From Shimia sp049116215 (GTDB lineage Bacteria > Pseudomonadota > Alphaproteobacteria > Rhodobacterales > Rhodobacteraceae), in contig NZ_JAGDZB010000007.1 of assembly GCF_049116215.1 (NCBI RefSeq), positions 248,001-312,000 of the forward strand: DNA of 64,000 nt, written 5' to 3'. The position numbers and the translations under genes were made by a program. This document shows positions 50,778 through 59,266 of this stretch, piece by piece (positions within the stretch are counted from its first letter, which is position 1; the number at the start of each line of letters is the position of its first letter). The notes under the pieces were generated by a model. It saw nothing but the letters and a program-made list of their open reading frames with translations, did no database searches and was not told the DNA's origin.

Positions 50778-51878
50778 ATGGAATTTCTGGACTTCGGACA
50801 TAACAATTGGTTGGTGGCTACATCCTTCGTCGTGGCGCTGGTTGCAGGGGCCACTGGATTGTCTTTGACAAGGGATCTGTCCGAAAAATCGCTTCCGCAG
50901 CGCAGGCTGGCCATCGCGTTGGCTGCCGTTGCCTTGGGTGGCGGTATTTGGTCGATGCACTTCGTGGCTATGCTGGGCCTAAAGCTGCCAATCCTGTTTT
51001 ACTATGATGCCGCAATCACGCTCGCATCCGCGCTTATTGCTATACTGATGGTCGCCCTGGCTCTGGTACTTCTGCATTTCACGGATCGCTCCAGAGGGAT
51101 CATAGTTGCAGCCGGAGCAATCGTAGGCGCTGGTATCTTGGCGATGCACTATGTCGGAATGGCAGGCATGCAGCTGTGCGAACCTGTGTATACTCTACAA
51201 GGTGTGCTCGGTTCGTCCGGCTTGGCAATTGCCCTCTGCATTCTAGCGATTGGCGTTGCGTATAATGAGCGCTCCAACAGGACCATCGTGATTGGAACAT
51301 TGTGTTTCGGCGTCGCTGTCTTTTCAGTTCATTTCCTAGCCATGGCTGGCACCAACTTCGTGGCCCTGGAAAACATCCGGGAATTTGGTCCCGTGATCAG
51401 CAATGAAGTCATGGCCGTTGGCGTGATCCTGTCGAGCTTTGTCATCTTCGGCGCGTTTTTGTGGGTCGGCACAACCTATCTCGTGCCACCCCCCCCCACG
51501 GAGATGGAAAAGGACGGGATGGACGACGTTCCTTCACTGGATCGACCCGCGCCTATTCGCATACCCTGTGAAAGAGATGGCGGCAAAGTCTTTGTCGCCG
51601 CGCCGGACGTAGTATTTGTCAGGGCGGATGGGCACTACACGCAGGTCTACACCCTCACGGATAAGTACTTTTGCGTTTGGCCGATCACCGAAGCAGTCAA
51701 ACGGTTGGAGCCGACCGGCTTCCTGCGTGTGCACCGCAGCTATATCGTGAACCCCAACAAAGTCGCGCGCTTTGAGCGCACCAAAGATAAGGGGCAGTGT
51801 ACCTTTGGTGAGGCTGACCTGCCCCCGGTGCCGGTCAGCAGATCGAACCTCAAAGCGACGCAGACTGCCTTCGGTTAA
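50778..51878 (+). CDS. coxC: MHYT-LytTR membrane regulator of CO oxidation (CoxC/CoxH-like)
   Basis: The 366-residue protein has about seven membrane helices carrying three MHYT motifs: SMHFVAM (59-65), AMHYVGM (122-128) and SVHFLAM (183-189). A LytTR DNA-binding domain (about 265-366) follows, with DVVFVRADGHYTQVYT and GFLRVHRSYIVNPNKVARFERT. MHYT modules were proposed to bind copper or sense small gases such as CO or O2, and the CoxC and CoxH proteins of Oligotropha have this same fusion. The gene lies immediately upstream of coxM, so it very probably controls the cox operon. A phased direct repeat at 51898-51931 is a candidate binding site. Confidence 0.88.
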   Translation: MEFLDFGHNNWLVATSFVVALVAGATGLSLTRDLSEKSLPQRRLAIALAAVALGGGIWSMHFVAMLGLKLPILFYYDAAITLASALIAILMVALALVLLHFTDRSRGIIVAAGAIVGAGILAMHYVGMAGMQLCEPVYTLQGVLGSSGLAIALCILAIGVAYNERSNRTIVIGTLCFGVAVFSVHFLAMAGTNFVALENIREFGPVISNEVMAVGVILSSFVIFGAFLWVGTTYLVPPPPTEMEKDGMDDVPSLDRPAPIRIPCERDGGKVFVAAPDVVFVRADGHYTQVYTLTDKYFCVWPITEAVKRLEPTGFLRVHRSYIVNPNKVARFERTKDKGQCTFGEADLPPVPVSRSNLKATQTAFG

Positions 51879-51897
51879 CTCTCGGAAACGTCACTCG

Positions 51898-51931
51898 CGC
51901 AACTCGTGCATCCTGAGGCGCATTTCGTGCA
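51898..51931 (+). promoter_or_regulatory. Direct repeat with 21-bp phasing before coxM, candidate LytTR operator
   Basis: CGCAACTCGTGCA at 51898-51910 and CGCATTTCGTGCA at 51919-51931 match at 11 of 13 positions, and their starts are exactly 21 bp apart (two helical turns). LytTR proteins characteristically bind two direct repeats with this spacing. The site is about 95 bp before the coxM start and just after the LytTR gene. Confidence 0.6.
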
Positions 51932-52026
51932 AAATGTACGAAAACAAAGTGTTTTCTCGGGCCATCGATCCTACCTCGCGCCAGCCTCACCGACAGCCAG
52001 AACAATTGCTGTAGGGAGGAGAGGCA

Positions 52027-52881
52027 ATGATTCCAGCTGCCTTTGAATACTATCGACCGAAAGATTTAGAGGGCGCATTGTCCGTTTTAGTTGAACACGG
52101 AGACGATGCGCGTGTGCTCGCGGGTGGGCACAGCCTGATCCCGATGATGAAGCTGCGTATGGCCGAGGTGCCGCACTTGATCGACCTTCAGGATGTGGAC
52201 GGTTTGAGCGGTATATCGGTAGACGGTGACACGGTTCGCATCGGGGCCATGACCACACAACACGACATCATCGACGACGCCGCGCTGGCCGCCGCTGCGC
52301 CGATTATGCGCGAGGCGTCGCTTCAAATCGCGGACCCGCAAGTGCGCTACGTGGGAACGGTTGGTGGCAACGTCGCCAATGGCGATCCGGGCAACGACAT
52401 GCCGGGTCTGATGCAATGCCTCGGCGCAACGTTCACATTGTTTGGGCCAGAGGGTGAACGCACGGTTGAGGCGCGCGACTTCTATGAAGCGGCCTACATG
52501 ACCGACCGCGAGGATGACGAGATCCTGACCGCGGTGTCTTTTACTGCGTCAAAAGGTGGATATGCCTACGAGAAGCAGAAGCGCAAAATCGGTGACTACG
52601 CCACCGCCGCTGCTGCTGTGCTGATCACCAAAGCGGATGGCAAATGCACCGCCGCGTCTATCGCTATGACGAACCTCAGCGACACACCAATCTGGTCCGA
52701 GGATGCGTCCAATGCGTTAATTGGCACAGCACTGGATGCCGCCGCGATCGCCGCCGCCGTAACCGCCATGCTTGGCGACATCGACCCAACCGACGACAAC
52801 CGAGGCCCGGTCGAATTCAAACGTCACGCCGCGTCCATCATCCTGCGCCGCGCCATTGAAACCGCCTGGTCGCGAGCTTGA
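52027..52881 (+). CDS. coxM: CO dehydrogenase medium (FAD) subunit
   Basis: The 284-residue flavoprotein has the two FAD loops of CoxM: AGGHSLIPMMKLRMAEVPHLIDL (about residues 36-58) and TVGGNVANGDPGNDMPGL (about 115-132). The C-terminal CO_deh_flav domain ends the protein. It passes electrons from the iron-sulfur subunit toward the quinone pool. A GGGAGGAG site precedes the ATG. It is the first structural gene, followed 11 bp later by coxS. Confidence 0.95.
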   Translation: MIPAAFEYYRPKDLEGALSVLVEHGDDARVLAGGHSLIPMMKLRMAEVPHLIDLQDVDGLSGISVDGDTVRIGAMTTQHDIIDDAALAAAAPIMREASLQIADPQVRYVGTVGGNVANGDPGNDMPGLMQCLGATFTLFGPEGERTVEARDFYEAAYMTDREDDEILTAVSFTASKGGYAYEKQKRKIGDYATAAAAVLITKADGKCTAASIAMTNLSDTPIWSEDASNALIGTALDAAAIAAAVTAMLGDIDPTDDNRGPVEFKRHAASIILRRAIETAWSRA

Positions 52882-52892
52882 GGGAAAGACAC

Positions 52893-53387
52893 ATGTCCAA
52901 CAAGAAACACATCAAACTCACCGTAAACGGCGAAGAGCAGGAGTTCCTTGCAGAACCCCGCGAGCTGTTGATCCACACCCTGCGCGAGCGCCTGAACATC
53001 ACCGGGCCGCACATCGGCTGCGAAACGTCTCACTGCGGCGCCTGCACCGTGACGCTGGACGGCAAGTCCGTGAAATCCTGCACTGTCTTTGTGGCGCAGG
53101 CCGATGGCGCGGACATCACCACCATCGAAGGTCTGGGTAATCCGGACAGCCTGCATGTGCTGCAAGAGGCGTTCAAAGAGCACCATGGGCTGCAATGCGG
53201 TTTCTGTACGCCGGGGATGATCACCCGCGCGTCCAAGCTGCTCGAAGAGAACCCAACCCCGACCGAAGAAGAGGTCCGCTTTGGCATGGCAGGCAATATC
53301 TGTCGCTGCACAGGTTATCAGAACATCGTGAAATCCATCCTCGCCGCCGCGAGCGAGATGAATTCGGCAAAGGAGGCGGCAGAATGA
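52893..53387 (+). CDS. coxS: CO dehydrogenase small [2Fe-2S] subunit
   Basis: The 164-residue protein contains the plant-type cluster motif GCETSHCGACTV with a later C (VKSC), and the helical-domain cluster motif QCGFCTPGM with NICRCTGYQNI. This is the normal CoxS arrangement with two [2Fe-2S] clusters. I chose the ATG at 52893 (MSNKKHIKLTVNGEE). The stop overlaps the coxL start as ATGA. Confidence 0.95.
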   Translation: MSNKKHIKLTVNGEEQEFLAEPRELLIHTLRERLNITGPHIGCETSHCGACTVTLDGKSVKSCTVFVAQADGADITTIEGLGNPDSLHVLQEAFKEHHGLQCGFCTPGMITRASKLLEENPTPTEEEVRFGMAGNICRCTGYQNIVKSILAAASEMNSAKEAAE

Positions 53388-55810
53388 ACAAAGAGCTGAC
53401 CCGCGAGGAACGCACCGATGCGCTGGGTGGCATGGGCTGCAAGCGCAAACGCGTCGAAGATGCCCGGTTCACCCAAGGCAAAGGCAATTATGTCGATGAC
53501 ATCAAACTACCCGGCATGTTGCAGGGCGACTTTGTACGCTCGCCTTATGCCCACGCCAGAATTATCTCGATTGACGCTTCTGCCGCGCTCGCTCTTGATG
53601 GCGTAGTTGCAGTGTTGACCGCCGAAGACCTCGCCCCGCTGGGCCTGCATTGGATGCCCACCTTGGCGGGCGACAAACAGATGGTTCTGGCGGATGGCAA
53701 GGTGCTGTTCCAAGGCCAAGAGGTTGCCTTTGTGGTCGCCAAAGACCGATATATCGCGGCGGACGCCGTGGAACTGGTTGAGGTCGAATACGAAGAGCTT
53801 CCGGTCCTGACCGATCCATTTGCTGCGATGGAATCTGACGTGGTTCTGCGCGAGGATTTGCTGGGCGAAGGCGGCAGCCTTCCCGATGGTGCACACGGAC
53901 CACGCAAACACCACAACCACATTTTCACTTGGGAAGTGGGCGAGAAAGACGCCACCGAACAGGTGCTGCAAGAGGCCGATGTGGTGGCCGAAGAGACGGT
54001 CTACTACCACCGCACCCACCCATGTCCGCTGGAAACCTGCGGCTGTGTGGCGTCGATGGACAAGGTCAACGGCAAGCTCACGCTGCACGGCACCTTCCAA
54101 GCGCCGCATGCGATCCGCACCGTGGTCAGCCTGATCTCCGGCATTGAGGAGCACAACATCCGTGTGATCTCTCCTGATATCGGCGGCGGCTTTGGCAACA
54201 AAGTGGGCGCGTATCCCGGCTATGTCTGCTCGGTTGTGGCCTCCATTGTTACCGGCGTGCCGGTAAAATGGGTCGAAGACCGCATGGAAAACCTGATGAC
54301 CACCGCTTTTGCGCGGGATTATTGGATGAAGGGCAAGATCTCCGCCACCAAAGAAGGCAAGATCACCGGTCTGTGGTGTCACACCACGGCGGATCACGGC
54401 GGCTTTGACGCCTGTGCCGACCCGACAAAATTCCCGGCAGGCTTCATGAACATCTGCACCGGGTCTTACGACATCCCGACCGCCTATCTGGCCGTCGATG
54501 GCGTCTACACCAACAAGGCACCGGGCGGCGTGTCTTATCGCTGTTCCTTCCGCGTGACCGAGGCGGCGTATTTCATCGAACGCATGATAGAGATCCTCGC
54601 GATTGAGTTGAACATGGATGCAGCAGAGCTGCGCCGGATCAACTTCATCAAAAAGGAGCAGTTCCCCTATCAGTCCGCGCTGGGGTGGGAATATGACTCG
54701 GGCGATTACCACACCGCTTGGGACAAAGCACTGAAGGCGGTCGACTATGACGGTCTGCGCGCAGAACAAGCCCAACGGGTCGAGGACTTCAAGGCGGGCA
54801 AAACCCGTAAACTAATGGGTATCGGCTTAACGCATTTCACCGAAATCGTCGGCGCGGGTCCGGTCAAGAACTGCGATATCCTTGGATTGGGCATGTTCGA
54901 CAGCTGCGAAATCCGCATCCACCCGACGGGTTCTGCGATTGCGCGCCTAGGCACAATTTCGCAAGGCCAAGGCCACGCAACGACGTTTGCACAGATTCTT
55001 GCCACGGAGATCGGCTTGCCAGCAGACAGCATCACCATCGAGGAAGGCGACACCGATACCGCGCCTTATGGCCTTGGCACCTACGGCTCGCGTTCCACGC
55101 CAGTTGCCGGTGCGGCCACCGCGATGGCAGGGCGCAAAATCCGCGCCAAGGCACAAATGATCGCCGCTTACCTCTTGGAAGTGCACGACGACGACGTAGA
55201 ATTCGATGTGGATCGCTTTGTGGTCAAAGGCGCGCCTGAAAAGTTCAAAACGATGAAGGAAATCGCCTTTGCAGCTTACAATCAGGCCATTCCAGGCATC
55301 GAGCCGGGTCTGGAAGCGGTCAGCTACTATGATCCGCCCAACATGACTTATCCGTTTGGTGCCTATGTCTGTGTGATGGACATCGATGTGGACACCGGTG
55401 TCACCGACATCCGCCGTTTCTATGCGCTGGATGATTGCGGTACACGCATCAATCCGATGATCATTGAGGGACAGGTGCACGGCGGTCTGACCGAAGCGCT
55501 GGCTGTCGCGCTGGGACAAGAGATTGCCTACGACGACATGGGCAACGTCAAGACCGGCACGTTGATGGACTTCTTCCTGCCGACCGCGTGGGAAGTGCCC
55601 AACTACGAAACCGATCACACTGTGACCCCAAGCCCGCACCACCCGATTGGCGCCAAAGGCGTGGGCGAAAGCCCGCATGTGGGCGGTGTGCCCTGCTTCT
55701 CCAACGCCGTGAACGATGCCTTCCGCGCCTTTGGACTGCGCCATACACATATGCCGCATGACCATTGGCGGATTTGGAAGACCGCCAACGGGCTCGGCCT
55801 GCACGGTTAA
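53384..55810 (+). CDS. coxL: CO dehydrogenase large subunit, form I
   Basis: The 808-residue molybdenum subunit has the form I active-site loop SYRCSFR with Cys387, which bridges to copper in the [CuSMoO2] site. The catalytic Glu762 is in GVGESPHVGG; the Oligotropha numbers are 388 and 763. Form II proteins carry AYRGAGR instead, so this is a genuine aerobic CO dehydrogenase. It oxidises CO to CO2 and sends electrons through CoxS and CoxM. The ATG at 53384 overlaps the coxS stop; an open frame upstream is not coding. Confidence 0.96.
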   Translation: MNKELTREERTDALGGMGCKRKRVEDARFTQGKGNYVDDIKLPGMLQGDFVRSPYAHARIISIDASAALALDGVVAVLTAEDLAPLGLHWMPTLAGDKQMVLADGKVLFQGQEVAFVVAKDRYIAADAVELVEVEYEELPVLTDPFAAMESDVVLREDLLGEGGSLPDGAHGPRKHHNHIFTWEVGEKDATEQVLQEADVVAEETVYYHRTHPCPLETCGCVASMDKVNGKLTLHGTFQAPHAIRTVVSLISGIEEHNIRVISPDIGGGFGNKVGAYPGYVCSVVASIVTGVPVKWVEDRMENLMTTAFARDYWMKGKISATKEGKITGLWCHTTADHGGFDACADPTKFPAGFMNICTGSYDIPTAYLAVDGVYTNKAPGGVSYRCSFRVTEAAYFIERMIEILAIELNMDAAELRRINFIKKEQFPYQSALGWEYDSGDYHTAWDKALKAVDYDGLRAEQAQRVEDFKAGKTRKLMGIGLTHFTEIVGAGPVKNCDILGLGMFDSCEIRIHPTGSAIARLGTISQGQGHATTFAQILATEIGLPADSITIEEGDTDTAPYGLGTYGSRSTPVAGAATAMAGRKIRAKAQMIAAYLLEVHDDDVEFDVDRFVVKGAPEKFKTMKEIAFAAYNQAIPGIEPGLEAVSYYDPPNMTYPFGAYVCVMDIDVDTGVTDIRRFYALDDCGTRINPMIIEGQVHGGLTEALAVALGQEIAYDDMGNVKTGTLMDFFLPTAWEVPNYETDHTVTPSPHHPIGAKGVGESPHVGGVPCFSNAVNDAFRAFGLRHTHMPHDHWRIWKTANGLGLHG

Positions 55811-55865
55811 CAAACCGGCGCGCGCTGCTCTGAGGTGGCGCGCGCCAAGACGTATTGAGGCTTTC

Positions 55866-56744
55866 ATGACTTCTTGGACCGACCTTCAATCTGCCCTCGC
55901 GGCGGAAAACTATGTGGCATCCGATGACCTCGCGGTGTCCCTGCACCTGGCCCTGTCGCTGCAGCGTCCCTTGCTGCTCGAAGGCGCAGCAGGCGTGGGC
56001 AAAACCGAGGTCGCACGGGTGCTGGCGACGGCGCGAAACACCAAGCTGATCCGCCTGCAGTGTTACGAAGGACTCGATGCCGCCCAAGCCATCTACGAGT
56101 GGAACTACCAACGCCAGCTGCTTGCCATCCGCGCCAGCTCCGAAGCTGGCGAAACCGGCAAACAGGTCGAAGACCGCATCTTCTCGCGTGAATATCTGTT
56201 GGAACGGCCTTTGTTGGCAGCAATCACTCAAGACCAAGCGCCGGTGCTGTTGATTGACGAGATTGATCGCGCGGATGAAGAATTTGAGGCGTTCCTGTTG
56301 GAAATCCTCGCCGACTACCAAATCACTGTGCCGGAGCTCGGGACCATCACGGCGACTTCAATTCCTACGGTGATCCTAACCTCCAACGGCACACGCGACC
56401 TCTCGGACGCGCTGCGCCGTCGCTGTTTGTTCGCCTATGTCGACTACCCCGACCGAGAAACTGAACTGGCAATTCTGCAAGCCCGCTGCGCCGGCATTGA
56501 AACGCGCCTCGCCGAACAGATCATTGGTTTTGTGCAGACCCTGCGCAAAGAAGACTTGGAGAAAGTGCCGGGTATCGCCGAAACGTTGGACTTTGCCGCT
56601 GCGCTTTTGGGGCTGGGTATTGCCGACCTGACCGCCGATCCCTCCGCGCTGCAAGCTACACTCACAACCTTGCTAAAAACCCAAAGCGATCGCGCGCATA
56701 TTACCACCGAGGTGGCGCAACGGATCGCGGGGAAGGCCGCATGA
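55866..56744 (+). CDS. coxD: CoxD MoxR-type AAA+ ATPase
   Basis: The 292-residue ATPase has Walker A GAAGVGKT (residues 40-47), Walker B VLLIDEIDRADEEFEAFLLE, sensor 1 VILTSNGTRDLSDALRRRC, and the MoxR-type C-terminal lid. In Oligotropha, CoxD helps insert sulfur into the molybdenum site of CoxL. It follows coxL by 55 bp. Its stop overlaps the coxE start (ATGA). Confidence 0.92.
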   Translation: MTSWTDLQSALAAENYVASDDLAVSLHLALSLQRPLLLEGAAGVGKTEVARVLATARNTKLIRLQCYEGLDAAQAIYEWNYQRQLLAIRASSEAGETGKQVEDRIFSREYLLERPLLAAITQDQAPVLLIDEIDRADEEFEAFLLEILADYQITVPELGTITATSIPTVILTSNGTRDLSDALRRRCLFAYVDYPDRETELAILQARCAGIETRLAEQIIGFVQTLRKEDLEKVPGIAETLDFAAALLGLGIADLTADPSALQATLTTLLKTQSDRAHITTEVAQRIAGKAA

Positions 56745-57928
56745 GCCGCGTCACCCGCTTTGCAGGACGTGATCCCGGCGCCACCGCGCGCATGGCGGGG
56801 TTCATAGCGCATCTGCGCGAAAACGGCCTACGCCTCGGGGTGCAGGAAACTGAAGCGGCTCTCACCGCGCTCACATTTGTGGACGCGGCCCAGCCCGCTG
56901 AAACTCGCCGCGCGCTGAAAGCGATTTGCACAGGCTGCAAAGACGACGCGGCGCAGTTTGACGCGTTGTTTGATGCCTTCTGGATGGACGCAGGCCGCGT
57001 GCGCAGCAAGGTCATGCCGAAAAAAACACCCCCAGCCAAAGGTGACGACAGCGTGCATTCCTCCCGCGATGCCACAGGCGATGACGCAGGTGGCGCAGGC
57101 GACTCCACCGCGCCCGAAGCAGGACAAGGTGAGGCTGAGAGCGACGGCGAAGGCAAACTCATCGCCACCGAAATGCGCAACCTGTCGCGCCGCGATTTGC
57201 GTGACCTCATAAGGCCCGAGGAGATTGCCGAAGCCGAGGCCATTGCCCGGCGGCTCGGCCTTGCGCTACGCGACCGTCGTTCCCGTCGCCGCGTGGCGGC
57301 CAACAAAGGCGACCGCCTTCATTTTCGCAAAACCATCCGGCGCAGCTTGGCCACAGGTGGGGAACCCATCCACCTAATCCAACGCAAACGGCCGGATCGC
57401 AGCCGCAAGATCATCGCGCTTTGTGACGTGTCGGGGTCCATGACCGTCTATGCACAGGTTTATCTGGCCTTTTTGGCTGGCCTTATGCGGGGAGACTTCA
57501 CAGCTGACGCATATTTGTTCCACACCCGCCTTGTGCGCATCACCGAGGCCTTGCGCGACAAGGATGCCATGCGCGCCATTGGCCGTATGTCTCTAATGGC
57601 GGATGGCTTTGGCGGAGGCTCAAAAATTGGCGAAAGCCTCGACACTTTCGCCCACACTTACGCCCGTAAGTTTGTAGATGGCCGCTCGGTTGTAATGATT
57701 TTCTCGGATGGCTACGACACTTCGCCGCCCGCGCACATCGACGCCGCTCTTGCCACGTTGCGCAAACGCGGGTGTCGCATCATCTGGCTCAACCCGCTCA
57801 GAGGATGGCGCGATTATGCACCGGTTGCGGCAGGAATGGCAGCTGCCTTGCCACATCTGGATCGGTTTGCCTCGGCCAATACGCTGGCTGACCTCGCCGA
57901 GTTGGAAAAGGAGTTGGTATCGCTATGA
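56741..57928 (+). CDS. coxE: CoxE von Willebrand factor A-domain maturation protein
   Basis: The 395-residue protein has a helical N-terminal part, an acidic linker (about residues 105-145) and a VWA domain with a complete metal-ion-dependent adhesion site start, DVSGSMTVYAQ (about 229). It is the partner of the MoxR ATPase CoxD in maturation of the bimetallic site, and is reported to act in copper supply. It overlaps both neighbours by 4 bp. Confidence 0.9.
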   Translation: MSRVTRFAGRDPGATARMAGFIAHLRENGLRLGVQETEAALTALTFVDAAQPAETRRALKAICTGCKDDAAQFDALFDAFWMDAGRVRSKVMPKKTPPAKGDDSVHSSRDATGDDAGGAGDSTAPEAGQGEAESDGEGKLIATEMRNLSRRDLRDLIRPEEIAEAEAIARRLGLALRDRRSRRRVAANKGDRLHFRKTIRRSLATGGEPIHLIQRKRPDRSRKIIALCDVSGSMTVYAQVYLAFLAGLMRGDFTADAYLFHTRLVRITEALRDKDAMRAIGRMSLMADGFGGGSKIGESLDTFAHTYARKFVDGRSVVMIFSDGYDTSPPAHIDAALATLRKRGCRIIWLNPLRGWRDYAPVAAGMAAALPHLDRFASANTLADLAELEKELVSL

Positions 57929-58710
57929 CCCCCGCAGAGGTGTTTTCAACAGATCTTGCCGAGACAGCCCAAAGCCTTCGTGCCGAAGAGCAACCATTTG
58001 CCTTCGCAACAATCGTGCGCACCGCAGGCACCACTGCGGCCAAGCCCGGCGCGAAGGCGATCATAGGTGCAGATGGCACAATCCTGCACGGGTTTCTGGG
58101 TGGCGGTTGTACACGGGGCGCCGTCAAGCGGGCCACATTGGAAGCGCTGGAAACAGGCGCGCCAAGACTGGTGTCCGTCGCTCCCGAAGATTTTTTGAAC
58201 GATATCGGCGTCAGCGCCGGAGCCATGGTGGAGGGCATACAATATGCGCGCAATGGTTGCCCCTCGCGTGGCACAATCGACATCTTTATTGAACCCTGTC
58301 TTCCGATGCCGGAACTGACAGTGCTCGGGACCTCGCCAGTTGCAGAGGCTTTGGCGCAAATCGCTCCGCAGTTTCACTGGTCGATATCTCGTGCCGTCGA
58401 CGAGGGGAGTATTCCTGGAAAGCTGAAGGCGGTCGTCGTGGCGACACAAGGACAGGGCGATCTGGACGCCTTGCGCGACGCACTTGCTTCTGAAACGAAC
58501 TACGTCGCCTTTGTTGGCAGCAAAAAGAAATTCTCAGCTCTGTCTAAGAAGCTCTCCGCAGCTGGTGTGTCCGAGGCCTCACTTGCGACCGTCTCAGCCC
58601 CGGCAGGTTTGGACATCGGTGCCGTCACACCCGAAGAGATCGCACTCTCCATTTTGGCGGACCTGATCAGCGTACGTCGGACGTCCGTAGAGCGAGGTCA
58701 AAATGCGTAA
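57925..58710 (+). CDS. coxF: CoxF, XdhC/CoxI-family maturation protein
   Basis: The 261-residue protein has the XdhC_CoxI N-terminal domain with the conserved GGGCTRGAV cysteine motif (about residues 55-63) and a C-terminal Rossmann XdhC_C domain (VLGTSPVAEALAQIA and later YVAFVGSKKK). In Oligotropha, CoxF is needed for copper insertion after CoxD and CoxE. The ATG overlaps the coxE stop. A tiny frame begins inside its last codons. Confidence 0.88.
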   Translation: MTPAEVFSTDLAETAQSLRAEEQPFAFATIVRTAGTTAAKPGAKAIIGADGTILHGFLGGGCTRGAVKRATLEALETGAPRLVSVAPEDFLNDIGVSAGAMVEGIQYARNGCPSRGTIDIFIEPCLPMPELTVLGTSPVAEALAQIAPQFHWSISRAVDEGSIPGKLKAVVVATQGQGDLDALRDALASETNYVAFVGSKKKFSALSKKLSAAGVSEASLATVSAPAGLDIGAVTPEEIALSILADLISVRRTSVERGQNA

Positions 58711-58795
58711 TCTCTTCAGCCGCCTATCCCGCTTTTTCAAGCCTTCGCCAGAACAGGCCGAGGTCCTTGCCAAGATCAAATATCCCTGTTGTTGA
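58703..58795 (+). CDS. 30-residue protein between coxF and coxG (unannotated micro-ORF)
   Basis: An ATG at 58703 with a GAGGTC site upstream starts a 30-codon frame overlapping the coxF end by 8 bp. The product begins MRNLFSRLSRFFKPSPEQAE and ends with a double cysteine. It has an amphipathic basic first half (membrane- or protein-binding in character) and a C-terminal CC pair that could bind copper or iron. It ends 18 bp before coxG and would be translated with it. I know of no named family; support is the position, the ribosome-binding site and the non-random residue layout. Confidence 0.5.
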   Translation: MRNLFSRLSRFFKPSPEQAEVLAKIKYPCC

Positions 58796-58813
58796 ACAAA
58801 GAAAGGAACTGCC

Positions 58814-59266
58814 ATGGAATTGGCTGACGAAATCACCATCGAAGCCCCGCGCGACGTGGTCTATGCAGCACTGAACGACCCTGAGATCCTCAAACGTTGC
58901 ATCCCTGGTTGCGAAGAACTGATCAAAAAGTCCGACACCGAACTTGAGGCCAAAGTGGTTCTCAAGGTTGGCCCCGTGAAAGCGAAATTCAGCGGCGAAG
59001 TGGTGCTAAACACCGATGGCGCACCAGAAGCGTTTTCGCTGGAAGGCCAAGGCAATGGCGGCGCTGCCGGACATGCAAGGGGCGGCGCCGATGTCACCCT
59101 GACCGAGGATGGGTCTCAGACCATTTTACGCTACGAGGCAAAGGCAGTGATCGGCGGCAAACTGGCACAACTCGGGAGCCGTTTGATTCAGAGTACGTCC
59201 AAAAAACTCGCGACTAAATTCTTCAAATCGTTTGCGGACATTATGGCGGAAGAACCCGTTGTCTGA
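58814..59266 (+). CDS. coxG: CoxG (SRPBCC-family) protein
   Basis: The 150-residue protein has the CoxG/SRPBCC fold with LADEITIEAPRDVVYAALNDPEILKRCIPGCEEL at the start and a conserved ARGGADVTLTEDG segment. SRPBCC proteins hold hydrophobic ligands in a helix-grip pocket. CoxG has been reported to carry quinone for CO dehydrogenase in mycobacteria. The form here lacks the long C-terminal membrane-anchoring part of some CoxG proteins and ends in a short helix, FFKSFADIMAEEPVV. It has a good AAAGGAAC site. Confidence 0.9.
   Translation: MELADEITIEAPRDVVYAALNDPEILKRCIPGCEELIKKSDTELEAKVVLKVGPVKAKFSGEVVLNTDGAPEAFSLEGQGNGGAAGHARGGADVTLTEDGSQTILRYEAKAVIGGKLAQLGSRLIQSTSKKLATKFFKSFADIMAEEPVV

Noticed and set aside
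53507..54775. 422-codon minus-strand open frame inside coxL
   Set aside because: It is antisense to a form I CoxL with all catalytic motifs; composition is that of a shadow frame.
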